Source: Corynebacterium auris (lineage in GTDB: Bacteria > Actinomycetota > Actinomycetes > Mycobacteriales > Mycobacteriaceae). Taken from it: 64,000 nt of DNA. Shown piece by piece: positions 26,374-33,786 of this stretch. The stretch spans positions 1,475,991-1,539,990 of the forward strand of contig NZ_CP047047.1 of the NCBI RefSeq assembly GCF_030408575.1. The letters are read 5' to 3'. The notes beneath the pieces are model-generated. The model was not told the origin of the DNA, made no database searches, and saw nothing but the letters and a program-made list of their open reading frames with translations. Positions within the stretch are counted from its first letter, which is position 1. The number at the start of each line of letters is the position of its first letter. The position numbers were made by a program, and so were the translations under genes.

Positions 26374-28056
26374 ATGAATTCCCTCTGGCTCGCCTTCATC
26401 GGCGTGGGCATGCTCGCTGCGGGGTATCTGCTCTACTCCAAGTACCTCGCCACGCGGGTCTACAAGCTGGAGGAAGGCTTCCGCACTCCGGCGCACGCGC
26501 TTAACGACGGCGTCGATTACGTCCCCACCAACAAGTACGTATTGTGGGGTCACCACTTCACATCGGTGGCGGGTGCGGCCCCCATCGTCGGGCCCGCCGT
26601 GGCCGTGATTTGGGGCTGGCTCCCGGCGTTTTTGTGGGTGACCATCGGCACCGTATTCATCGCGGGCATGCACGATTTCGGGGTGTTGTGGGCCTCTGCA
26701 CGTCACAAGGGACAGTCCATCGGTACTTTGTCCGGCAAGTACATCGGTGCCCGGGGCCGCAACCTTTTCCTTGTGGTGATCTTCCTTCTTCTTCTCATGG
26801 TCGTGGCGGCCTTCGGCGTTGTTATCGCCGGCCTTCTGGTCTCCACTCCCACCGCCGTCATCCCGACCTGGGGTGCGTTGGTCGTCGCACTGCTCATCGG
26901 TCAGGCAATTTACCGCTTTCAGTGGAACCTCCCGGTGGTCTCCTTCGTCGGTGTCGTCGCGCTCTACGGGCTCATGGTGCTCGGCGACCGAGTCCCGGTG
27001 TCGCTGCCCGAATCGACATTCGGCCTCGCCCCAGAAGCCGTGTGGATCCTTTTGCTGTTCGCCTACGGCGCCGTGGCGTCTCTGCTTCCGGTGTGGGTAC
27101 TGCTGCAGCCGCGCGACTACATCAACGGCCTGCAACTATTCGTCGGCCTGATCATCCTCTACGCTTCAGTGATCATCACCGCGCCCGCCATCGTTGCCCC
27201 TATGGTTAACACGAATCCGCCGGAGGGCACGCCCTCTCTGGTCCCCCTTCTTTTTGTCACTATCGCCTGCGGCGCCATCTCCGGGTTCCACGGCACGGTC
27301 GCCTCGGGGACGAGCTCGAAGCAGATCGACAAGGAAACCGACGAGCGCTTCGTCGGTTACTTTGGCGCGGTCGGCGAGGGCCTTTTGGCGCTCGGCGCCA
27401 TCATCGCAACGACAGCCGGGTTCCAGTCGCTCGCGCAGTGGGAGGAAATCTACAACGCCTTCAACGCCGGCGGTGTCCAGGCTTTCGTGGAAGGCGGTGG
27501 CTCCATTATCAACACCGGCCTCGGCATCCCGGTCTCCCTGTCGGCCACCATCCTGGCCACCATGGCCGTCCTCTTCGCGGCGACAACCATGGATTCGGGC
27601 ATCCGCCTCCAGCGCTTCGTCGTGCAGGAAATCGGTGAAATCATCGGGGCAAAGGTTTCCGCCTTCTGGGCCACCATCATCGCTGTAACTGTCGGGCTCG
27701 CCCTGACGTTTTCCACAGGCTCCGACGGCTCGGGCGGAGTCCTCATCTGGCCCCTTTTCGGCACCACGAACCAGCTCATGGCCGCCCTGTCGATGTCCAT
27801 CATCGCAGTGATGCTGGTCCGGCTTCGCCGCCCGGTTCTCCCCGTCGTCTTACCGCTCCTGTTCGTCCTGATCCTCTCGGTGTGGGCGCTGGTTGTCCAG
27901 CTGCGCCAGTTCGTTGAGGCGGGCAATTGGCTTCTGGCCGGACTCGACGTCCTTATCCTCGCGTGCGCGCTGTGGGTCTCCGTCGAGGCGCTCGCCGCAG
28001 TCAGGCGGGCGAAGGAGGCCGGCCCGGATCCCGCCTTCGAACCGGCGAGCGTGTAG
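26374..28056 (+). CDS. cstA: CstA-family carbon starvation transporter
   Basis: 560-residue inner-membrane protein with about 14-16 helices. CstA/BtsT signatures are clear: [27 protein letters not shown] near residue 50, [23 protein letters not shown], and [16 protein letters not shown] in the middle. The family imports pyruvate and possibly peptides. Length is shorter than E. coli CstA (about 700) and close to the actinobacterial form. It is the first gene of a three-gene unit: the next gene starts on the base after its stop codon, and the third overlaps the second. Confidence 0.92.
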   Translation: MNSLWLAFIGVGMLAAGYLLYSKYLATRVYKLEEGFRTPAHALNDGVDYVPTNKYVLWGHHFTSVAGAAPIVGPAVAVIWGWLPAFLWVTIGTVFIAGMHDFGVLWASARHKGQSIGTLSGKYIGARGRNLFLVVIFLLLLMVVAAFGVVIAGLLVSTPTAVIPTWGALVVALLIGQAIYRFQWNLPVVSFVGVVALYGLMVLGDRVPVSLPESTFGLAPEAVWILLLFAYGAVASLLPVWVLLQPRDYINGLQLFVGLIILYASVIITAPAIVAPMVNTNPPEGTPSLVPLLFVTIACGAISGFHGTVASGTSSKQIDKETDERFVGYFGAVGEGLLALGAIIATTAGFQSLAQWEEIYNAFNAGGVQAFVEGGGSIINTGLGIPVSLSATILATMAVLFAATTMDSGIRLQRFVVQEIGEIIGAKVSAFWATIIAVTVGLALTFSTGSDGSGGVLIWPLFGTTNQLMAALSMSIIAVMLVRLRRPVLPVVLPLLFVLILSVWALVVQLRQFVEAGNWLLAGLDVLILACALWVSVEALAAVRRAKEAGPDPAFEPASV

Positions 28057-28311
28057 ATGTCGTTTTTGTCCCGCCTCAACGCTGCGCTGCACGAATTCTA
28101 CGTCGCGCCATACCGCTCGACGTTCGCGCAGGCGCAACGCGAGGAAGACGACCTCTTCTTGCTGCTAATCCTGTCGGAGGCCCTGGGCATCGACAACCCT
28201 GCCAGCTTCTATACGCTCGAACTGCTCCCCATCGTCTACGAGGACGTGCACGCCTGGCACGTGCGCATGGGCCTCGACCGATCCCCCTTGGACCACATCC
28301 AGTGCTGCTGA
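28057..28311 (+). CDS. Small protein ending in Cys-Cys (cory-CC-star type)
   Basis: 84 residues, with a helical N-terminal half (SFLSRLNAALHEFYVAPYR), a hydrophobic LFLLLILSEALGI segment and the C-terminal end HIQCC. I recognise it as the corynebacterial family named for its terminal CC-stop, found beside ArsA-like ATPases; function unknown. Its ATG follows the cstA stop with no gap and its last 10 bases overlap the ATPase start, so all three should be co-translated. By position it corresponds to the small YbdD/YjiX partners of E. coli CstA/BtsT, which, as I remember them, also end in Cys-Cys. Confidence 0.8.
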   Translation: MSFLSRLNAALHEFYVAPYRSTFAQAQREEDDLFLLLILSEALGIDNPASFYTLELLPIVYEDVHAWHVRMGLDRSPLDHIQCC

Positions 28312-29201
28312 ACCACCGCCTCATCTTTTTCGGCGGAAAGGGCGGGGTGGGTAAAACCACCCTCGCCGCCGCCACCGCTCTCTCGCTCGGGGACGCCCTA
28401 CTCGTGTCCACCGACCCCGCCCATAACATCGGTCATATCTTCGGCACGGAGGTCGGCGACACCCCCACCCTCATCGAGCGGGGCGTAAGCGCCGTCGAGA
28501 TCGACCCCTCTGCGACGACCGCCACGCATATCGCCCGAGTGGAAGAAACGATGCGTCGACTCACCCCCGAGCGACTCCATGGGCAGCTGCGCACCCACCT
28601 ACAACTCGCATCCGCGTCCCCGGGCACCCACGAGGCCGCGGTGCTCGAACGGCTAGCAGAGGTAATTCTGGAAGGCCAATCGCAATACCAGCATATCGTC
28701 GTGGACACGGCCCCTACCGGCCACACAGTCCGTTTGCTGGCCCTACCGGAGCTCATGGGGGCATGGATCGACGGACTACTTGGGCGACGCGAGCAATCAG
28801 AGCGATTCGGCTCCCTCGTCCGCGGCCTCGGGGGCGCCCCAGAGCGCCGCCGGGACGAAGAAATCCGTCAGGTTCTGCAGCGCCGGAAACACCTGTTTAG
28901 CCGCCTTCGAGAGGCAATCACCGACCCCGAGAGCACGGCTTTCGCCCTGGTCACCGTACCCGAAAGGGTTCCCGTCACGGAGACGCTCGAGCTTGCGCAG
29001 ACGCTGCGCGCAACGGGCATCCCGCTCGGCGGGCTCTACGTTAACCGCTGCTCCCCCTCCGACCAAGGCCCGCTGCTCGCTTCACGCGCCCGTCAAGAGG
29101 AGCAGCAGCTGCGACGCCTTGCGGCGCTGCAACTTCCCCAGCAACGGGTGCCATTGCTGGGTGACGCCTCGCCGCGCGCCCTCGCGCGCCTTCTGGCCTA
29201 G
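28302..29201 (+). CDS. ArsA/Get3-like ATPase
   Basis: 299-residue soluble P-loop ATPase of the ArsA/Get3 class. The deviant Walker A is FFGGKGGVGKTTLAAATA at the N-terminus, switch I is STDPAHNIGHIFG and switch II DTAPTGHTVRLL, all closely Get3/ArsA-like. Only one ATPase unit is present (E. coli ArsA has two) and I do not see the arsenite-binding Cys cluster, so metal detoxification is not supported. The start is a GTG inside the end of the CC-protein gene; the frame is open farther upstream but overlaps both neighbours. Role is probably targeting or maturation linked to the CC protein or CstA (inference). Confidence 0.85.
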   Translation: MLLNHRLIFFGGKGGVGKTTLAAATALSLGDALLVSTDPAHNIGHIFGTEVGDTPTLIERGVSAVEIDPSATTATHIARVEETMRRLTPERLHGQLRTHLQLASASPGTHEAAVLERLAEVILEGQSQYQHIVVDTAPTGHTVRLLALPELMGAWIDGLLGRREQSERFGSLVRGLGGAPERRRDEEIRQVLQRRKHLFSRLREAITDPESTAFALVTVPERVPVTETLELAQTLRATGIPLGGLYVNRCSPSDQGPLLASRARQEEQQLRRLAALQLPQQRVPLLGDASPRALARLLA

Positions 29202-29220
29202 TTGTACTTCCTCGGGAGGT

Positions 29221-29533
29221 TGTGAACGGTGTGAACGAAAAGGGGAAGCCTCCGGTAGAGGTGTAGGTATCCACACGAACACCGATCCGGAAGGCTTCCA
29301 TGACACACCGTAACGCACCTTTGACCCCGACCGGCAGAGCAAGGATGGTTGAGCTGGCCATCACCCACGGATGGACGCAGCGCCGAGTCGCTGAACGCTT
29401 CCAGGTCTGACCAGCCACCGTCAACAGGTGGGTGAGCCGGGCACGCCGTGGCGAAGTGCTCACTGACCGGTCACACCGTCCCCGCGCGTGCCCGCACCAG
29501 CTGCCGGTGCGCACCCAGCGCCGCATCATCAAA
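29221..29533 (+). mobile_element. Remnant of an IS481-type insertion sequence, left part
   Basis: Begins 19 bp after the ATPase stop with TGTGAACGGTGTGAACG, which looks like a terminal repeat, followed about 60 bp later by the transposase start. The recognisable part ends at 29533, where a 9-bp inverted repeat begins. A sequence starting TGTGAACG on the minus strand, at about 29996-30011, may be the matching right end; if so the peptide genes lie inside the element. Confidence 0.55.
29300..29533 (+). pseudogene. IS481-type transposase, N-terminal fragment with in-frame stop
   Basis: ATG at 29300 begins MTHRNAPLTPTGRARMVEL, continuing with ITHGWTQRRVAERFQV, then a TGA at 29408-29410, after which the same frame resumes PATVNRWVSRARRGEVL and runs on to about 29533. 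This is the helix-turn-helix start of an IS481-type transposase. The DDE catalytic domain is missing. A premature stop plus loss of the catalytic region means it cannot make an active transposase. Confidence 0.75.
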
Positions 29534-29613
29534 CTGTCAAGCCCCGGGTTAATGCTGGGCTTTCCTGGGCCGGGGGGAGTGACTATGTCTGATCCCTCAG
29601 TTTTCTTGACAGT
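29533..29613. repeat. 9-bp inverted repeat enclosing 63 bp
   Basis: ACTGTCAAG (29533-29541) and CTTGACAGT (29605-29613) are perfect inverted copies. The left copy marks the end of the recognisable transposase sequence; the right copy lies in the last codons of the small membrane protein on the opposite strand. Inside is a second short dyad, AAGCCC/GGGCTT (29539-29562). It could be the fused ends of a lost second element, or a folded 3' end for the minus-strand transcript. Confidence 0.5.
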
Positions 29614-29693
29614 CGAAGATACATCAGGGTGATCGTCAGAGAGTAGATCAGCAGAAAGAGCGCGATGATCATTAGCCAGGATTCTTGTGTCAT
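29583..29693 (-). CDS. 36-residue single-span membrane protein downstream of the Cys-rich peptide
   Basis: ATG at 29693 to TAG at 29583-29585 encodes 36 residues: a short polar start MTQESW, one hydrophobic helix (LMIIALFLLIYSLTITLMYL) and a basic tail RLSRKLRDQT. It begins 6 bases after the stop of the peptide gene, and AGTAGGAA overlapping that stop acts as ribosome binding site, so the two are probably coupled. Base composition is clearly less GC-rich than the surroundings. Size, position and topology fit an immunity or accessory protein of a bacteriocin locus, but no homologue is recognised. Confidence 0.5.
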   Translation of the reverse strand: MTQESWLMIIALFLLIYSLTITLMYLRLSRKLRDQT

Positions 29694-29699
29694 GGTTTC

Positions 29700-29990
29700 C
29701 TACTTACAGATGGCGTTAGTTGCTCCAGCGCAGCCCAGTGTAGCGATCAGTCCGCAGACCGACGCGCATCCGAGACCGGCCAAGCCATTCACAAACCCCA
29801 GTCCAAGGCAGACTTCATAGCAACCAGCAGCTCCACCTGTCCCACAGAGTGCACCCACGCCCCATTCGCAGGCCCCCCGGGTTTGAAAAGTCGGGTCCAT
29901 CGGGCTGTCCGGCGCGGTGGTGGTATTACCTTCCTTGTCGACATGGCCATGCCACAGAATGAATCGCCCCGGGGATAATGGAGGCCTCAC
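29700..29990 (-). CDS. Candidate Cys-rich bacteriocin precursor (halocin C8-like spacing)
   Basis: The last 59 residues contain eight cysteines in the pattern C-x7-C-x7-C-x3-C-x13-C-x3-C-x7-C-x7-C, a mirror-symmetric arrangement, in a Gly/Ala/Leu-rich hydrophobic context (GACEWGVGALC at the start, GATNAICK at the end). The x7, x3 and x13 spacings are those I remember from halocin C8-type peptides, which are disulfide-rich and antimicrobial. The full frame is 96 residues from a GTG at 29990; an in-frame ATG at 29900 gives 66 residues (MDPTFQTRGACEW) and may be the true start, since a CATTAT -10-like hexamer lies near 29975. No processing or export gene is adjacent. Confidence 0.55.
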   Translation of the reverse strand: MRPPLSPGRFILWHGHVDKEGNTTTAPDSPMDPTFQTRGACEWGVGALCGTGGAAGCYEVCLGLGFVNGLAGLGCASVCGLIATLGCAGATNAICK

Positions 29991-30029
29991 CCCCGCACAA
30001 CGCGTTCACAACGTCACGGCGAAGTACAG

Positions 30030-31526
30030 CTAGAACTCCCGCAGCGAGCGCCGGTCCTGCCAGGTGCGGCGCGCGGCGGGGTCGGAGCCGTCCCAGACCT
30101 CGATGTTGTCCAGCTCGGGGAGCATGTCCCGGTGGAAAAAGGGGTCAACGCCCTCGCGGCGCTGCTCGTTGTAGTTCTTCAGCAGTTTGATGGCCACGCC
30201 GCCGAGCGGCACGATGGCGATGATGTTGATGATGGCCATTGTGCCCGCCATCGTGTCGCCGAGCGCCCACACCAGCGGCACCGAACCGAACGCCCCGAAG
30301 AAGACGAAGGCGATGACGCCGAGGCGGAAGACCGTCATGACCGTCTTGGACTCGGTGAAGTACTCGATGTTGGCCTGCGCGAGGTAGTAGTTGCCGATGA
30401 CGGAGGAAAACGCGAGGAAGAACAGGATGAAGGTGAGGAAGTGCCCACCCCAGGAGCCCACGGAGTCCGCCAGCGCCGCCTGCGTCAGGGCCGCGCCCTG
30501 GATGTCCTCACGCCCGTAGGTGATGGCGGGGCCGAGCAGAACGATGAACGCGGTGATGGAGCACACAAGGAGGGTGTCGAAGTATACGCCGAGGGTCTGC
30601 ACCAGGCCCTGCTTGACGGGGTGGGACACCGACGCGGTGGCCGCGGCGTTGGGCGCCGAACCCTGGCCGGCCTCGTTGGAGAACAGGCCGCGGCGCATGC
30701 CCCACATGAAGGCCATGCCGAGCGTCGCCCCCGCAACCTGCTGGAAGCCCAGCGCGTGGCCGACGATGAGAGAGAACATGCCGGGGACCTCGTCGATGTT
30801 GAGCACCACCACCACGAGCCCCAGCAGGATGTAGGCACCGGCCATGAAGGGCACGATGACCTGGGTGGCGCTGGCGATGCGGGTCACGCCGCCGAAGATG
30901 ATGGTCGCGGTCAGCCCGGCGATGACCACGGCGACGATAAGCTTCAGGGTGTTCGAATCGTTATCGAAGGAACCACTGACCGCCTCAACGATGGAGTTGG
31001 TCTGGATGGCGTTGTACACAAAGCCGTAGGTAAACGACAAGGCCACAGCGAAGACCACCGCGAACGGCCGCCAGCCCAGCCCGCGCGTCATGTAAAACGC
31101 CGGGCCGCCGTAGTAGTTGCCCTCCGGGTCGCGAGACTTCCACAGCTGCGCGAGCGTGGACTCGACGAACGCGGTAGCGCCACCAACCAGCGCGATGATC
31201 CACATCCAGAACACAGCGCCCGGCCCGCCGACGGAAATCGCCAGCGCCACTCCCGCGATGTTGCCGGTGCCCACGCGCGAAGCCGCGGAAATGGTGAAGG
31301 CCTGGAAGGCCGAGAGTCCCTTGTGCTCGGTTTCGAGCTCGCGGCCCTTCTTGTCCACCACCTTCGGCTTCTCCGAGACCGACCGGAACATATCCGGCAG
31401 CAGCCGCACCTGCACGAAGATGGTGCGCAGCCCGAAGTAGAGGCCGGCGCCGAGCAGTAGCCACGGCACGATATTCCAAATTATTCCGTTCAGAGTCTCA
31501 TCGACGAACGTTGAAGCCTGGTCCAT
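30030..31526 (-). CDS. Alanine/glycine:sodium symporter (AGCS family)
   Basis: 498-residue membrane carrier with about 11 helices. The family signature GTGNIAGVALAISVGGPGAVFWMW is at about residues 85-110, followed by ESTLAQLWKSRDPEGNYYGGPAFYM. It imports alanine or glycine with Na+. The mRNA is probably leaderless: TAATAT (31539-31534 on the minus strand) ends 7 bases before the ATG. The Cys-rich peptide gene lies 39 bp downstream on the same strand, so read-through into it is possible. Confidence 0.93.
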   Translation of the reverse strand: MDQASTFVDETLNGIIWNIVPWLLLGAGLYFGLRTIFVQVRLLPDMFRSVSEKPKVVDKKGRELETEHKGLSAFQAFTISAASRVGTGNIAGVALAISVGGPGAVFWMWIIALVGGATAFVESTLAQLWKSRDPEGNYYGGPAFYMTRGLGWRPFAVVFAVALSFTYGFVYNAIQTNSIVEAVSGSFDNDSNTLKLIVAVVIAGLTATIIFGGVTRIASATQVIVPFMAGAYILLGLVVVVLNIDEVPGMFSLIVGHALGFQQVAGATLGMAFMWGMRRGLFSNEAGQGSAPNAAATASVSHPVKQGLVQTLGVYFDTLLVCSITAFIVLLGPAITYGREDIQGAALTQAALADSVGSWGGHFLTFILFFLAFSSVIGNYYLAQANIEYFTESKTVMTVFRLGVIAFVFFGAFGSVPLVWALGDTMAGTMAIINIIAIVPLGGVAIKLLKNYNEQRREGVDPFFHRDMLPELDNIEVWDGSDPAARRTWQDRRSLREF

Positions 31527-31533
31527 TGCGCTT

Positions 31534-31539
31534 ATATTA
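31534..31539 (-). promoter_or_regulatory. -10 element for a leaderless AGCS transcript
   Basis: Minus-strand TAATAT stands 7 bases before the ATG at 31526, so transcription would begin at or next to the start codon. No Shine-Dalgarno is visible. A clear -35 was not found. Confidence 0.45.
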
Positions 31540-31581
31540 GACGTGGATCACACAAACGCCACACTGCGGCCGAGATTTCGT

Positions 31582-31598
31582 ACCGGGCTACCCCCGGT
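31582..31598 (-). other. Hairpin downstream of mutM
   Basis: ACCGGG and CCCGGT form a perfect 6-bp stem around a 5-base loop, 7 bp beyond the mutM stop. There is no T-tract, so it is a weak terminator candidate for the sepIVA-DUF177-rnc-mutM run. Confidence 0.4.
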
Positions 31599-31604
31599 GG
31601 GACG

Positions 31605-32447
31605 CTACAGGGTCTGGCAGGACGGGCAGTAGTGGCTCGAGCGCCCATTGACCACCACGCGCCGCATTTCGGTGCCGCACACGCGGCAGGGCTGGCCGGC
31701 CCGGCCGTAGGCGTTGAGCGAGCGCGAGAAGTAGCCCGAGGCGCCGTTGACGTTGACGTAGAGCGAGTCGAAGCTGGTCCCGCCCTGCTCCAGCGCCCGG
31801 GCCATGACGGCGCGCGATTCCTCCAAAAGGCGCACCGCGTCGCGCTGGCGCAGCGACTTCGCCCGCCGCGTCGGCTTGACCCCGGCCGCCCACATGGCCT
31901 CGTCGGCGTAGATGGAGCCGATGCCGCTGACGACCGACTGGTCCAGCAGCACCGTCTTCACAGCCGACGCCCTGCGCCGCATAAGCCGCGCGACCTCGGC
32001 GGCATCGAAGCATTCCTCAAAGGGATCCGGGGCCACGTGGGTCACCGTGGCGGGGATGCGGTGCCCGGCGGCGCGGGGGTCGTCGACAAGCGGGGCGTAC
32101 TGCCACGAGCCAAAGGTCCGTTGGTCGACGAAGGAGAGCTCGAGCTCGCTTAGCGACGCCCGAATCCGCACGTGCGGCCCCCTCACCTGGCCCGGCGAAC
32201 CAACGAGCATCTGCCCGCTCATGCGCAGGTGGACGACGAGCGCGGCGTCATCGGAGAGCATCAGCCAGAGGAACTTGCCGCGCCGCCCCGTGCCCGTCAC
32301 CTCAATCCCGGGCAGGACCTCGGCGAGGTCGACCTCGTTGCCGCGCACGGCGCGCGGGTGGAGGACCTCGACGGGGCCGAACGTGCGGCCCACGGCGTGC
32401 TCGGCGAGGCCGCGGCGCACGACCTCCACCTCGGGCAGTTCCGGCAC
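31605..32447 (-). CDS. mutM: Formamidopyrimidine-DNA glycosylase (Fpg/MutM)
   Basis: Base-excision enzyme that removes 8-oxoguanine. The catalytic N-terminus PELPEVEVVRRGL (Pro2 nucleophile, Glu3) is intact, as is the helix-two-turn-helix GIGSIYADEAMWAAGVKP. The zinc finger at the C-terminus reads C-x2-C...C-x2-C (PCRVCGTEMRR... YCPSCQTL). 280 residues, normal length. It starts 3 bp after the rnc stop, in the conserved rnc-mutM order. Confidence 0.95.
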   Translation of the reverse strand: MPELPEVEVVRRGLAEHAVGRTFGPVEVLHPRAVRGNEVDLAEVLPGIEVTGTGRRGKFLWLMLSDDAALVVHLRMSGQMLVGSPGQVRGPHVRIRASLSELELSFVDQRTFGSWQYAPLVDDPRAAGHRIPATVTHVAPDPFEECFDAAEVARLMRRRASAVKTVLLDQSVVSGIGSIYADEAMWAAGVKPTRRAKSLRQRDAVRLLEESRAVMARALEQGGTSFDSLYVNVNGASGYFSRSLNAYGRAGQPCRVCGTEMRRVVVNGRSSHYCPSCQTL

Positions 32448-32450
32448 CGG

Positions 32451-33224
32451 CTACTCCTTGGCGGCCAGGGCGACGGCCTCGGGGTGGTCACGCAGGAAGA
32501 ACACGGCCTCGCGGGCGGCGTTTTGCTCGGCGGTCTTCTTGTTCTGCCCGCGCCCGCGCCCGCGCGGCGCGCCGGCGATGAGCACGTGCGCGGTGAACAC
32601 CTGCTCGTGCTCCGGGCCCTCCACGCTCGCCTGGTACTCGGGCTGGCCGCCGCCGAGCTCGGCGACGCGCTCCTGGAGCACCGTCTTCCAGTCGTGGCTG
32701 CGCTGGGCCTCGTCCAGCTTCGGGCCGAACAGCCGCAGGATCACCCCGCGGGTGGTTTCGAAGCCGTGCTGGCGATAGATCGCCCCGAGCAGCGCCTCGG
32801 TGGTGTCGGCGAGGATCGAGTCCTTGTCGCGGCCGCCGGTGGTCTCCTCCCCCTTGCCCAGAAGGAGGTGCGGGCCGAGCCCGACGTCGCGGGCGACATC
32901 GGCGAGCGCGTAGCGCGAGACCACGCGCGAGCGCATGGGCGACAGGTCCGACTCGGGCCGCGAGGGGTAGCGCTCGAACAGCTCGTTGGCCACGGAGAGG
33001 CCGAGGACGGCGTCGCCGACGAACTCGAGACGCTCGTTGTTCGGCAGGTTGTCGTGCTCGTTAGCGAAGGAGCGGTGCGTCAGGGCGAGGCGCAGAAGAT
33101 CTGGTTCGAGGCCGACCCCGAGGCGCTCGATCAACGGGGCGTGGTCGACCGCGGCGTACGCCGCGTCCCAGGCTTCCGGGCCCGACAGGCGCTGCTTGCG
33201 GGAGCGCTTCGAGCCGCGGCTCAC
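32451..33224 (-). CDS. rnc: Ribonuclease III
   Basis: Double-strand-specific endoribonuclease that matures rRNA and some mRNAs. The 257 residues hold the nuclease signature NERLEFVGDAVLGL near residue 60, the second acidic site (DTTEALLGAIYRQHG), and a C-terminal dsRNA-binding domain ending GRGRGQNKKTAEQNAAREA. Its start overlaps the DUF177 gene stop by 4 bp. Confidence 0.95.
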   Translation of the reverse strand: MSRGSKRSRKQRLSGPEAWDAAYAAVDHAPLIERLGVGLEPDLLRLALTHRSFANEHDNLPNNERLEFVGDAVLGLSVANELFERYPSRPESDLSPMRSRVVSRYALADVARDVGLGPHLLLGKGEETTGGRDKDSILADTTEALLGAIYRQHGFETTRGVILRLFGPKLDEAQRSHDWKTVLQERVAELGGGQPEYQASVEGPEHEQVFTAHVLIAGAPRGRGRGQNKKTAEQNAAREAVFFLRDHPEAVALAAKE

Positions 33225-33754
33225 AGGAACTTCTCCAGCCCGGCCCAGCGCGGGTCGACGAGATCATTGGCCTCGCCCGAGACCCCGTCGGGGGACGGCA
33301 CGTCGGAGGGGGCGCACTCCGGCTCGCACGCCGGGTTGAACGGCAGGTTCATCCCCAGCTCGTCGACGAACGCCTGCTCGAGGTCGATGGTCGTGCCCTG
33401 CATGAGCGGGACCTCGTCGCCCGAGCCCTTGTCCTCCTCCAGCTCCGGGTCTCCCGTGATGGCGTCGCCCTCGGCGGCGAACACGACGCTGACGCGAGAG
33501 GTGAATGGCGGGTTGAGCGGGGCGAGGCAGCGGGAGCATTCCCCGTCGAGCGTGCCGGTGGCGGAGGCATCGACCATGACGCTGGATCCCAGCGGAACCA
33601 CCACGGCTTCCACGGTGACCTCGCTGCCCTCCGGTATCGCGATCATCTCGGGGCCGATGCGAGAGGGCGACGGCCCGACCTGCGTAAAAACAACCGGCGT
33701 TCCGTCGCCGCCCAGGGCCTCGGCGACGTCGAACACAAAGGGATTGGTAGCCAT
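33221..33754 (-). CDS. YceD/DUF177 family protein
   Basis: 177 residues. The YceD family has a role near ribosome assembly or rRNA and is usually next to rpmF; in Actinobacteria it sits upstream of rnc, as here. The diagnostic core is GECSRCLAPLNPPFTSRVSVVF (Cys-x2-Cys) in the middle, with an acidic second half and a PACEPECAPSD segment near the end. ATG 33754 begins MATNPFVFDVAEALG; a longer open frame upstream runs into intergenic and sepIVA sequence and is rejected. Confidence 0.85.
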   Translation of the reverse strand: MATNPFVFDVAEALGGDGTPVVFTQVGPSPSRIGPEMIAIPEGSEVTVEAVVVPLGSSVMVDASATGTLDGECSRCLAPLNPPFTSRVSVVFAAEGDAITGDPELEEDKGSGDEVPLMQGTTIDLEQAFVDELGMNLPFNPACEPECAPSDVPSPDGVSGEANDLVDPRWAGLEKFL

Positions 33755-33786
33755 AACAGCCACTACCCTACAACGAAAGGGCGCTG

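Noticed and set aside
27927..29201. Longer ArsA-like frame
   Set aside because: The region before 28302 overlaps cstA and the CC-protein and has no ATPase similarity; GTG 28302 places the P-loop at the usual distance from the N-terminus.
29685..29978. Plus-strand frame opposite the Cys-rich peptide
   Set aside because: No convincing start site or domain; the minus-strand frame has the ordered cysteine pattern and a coupled neighbour.
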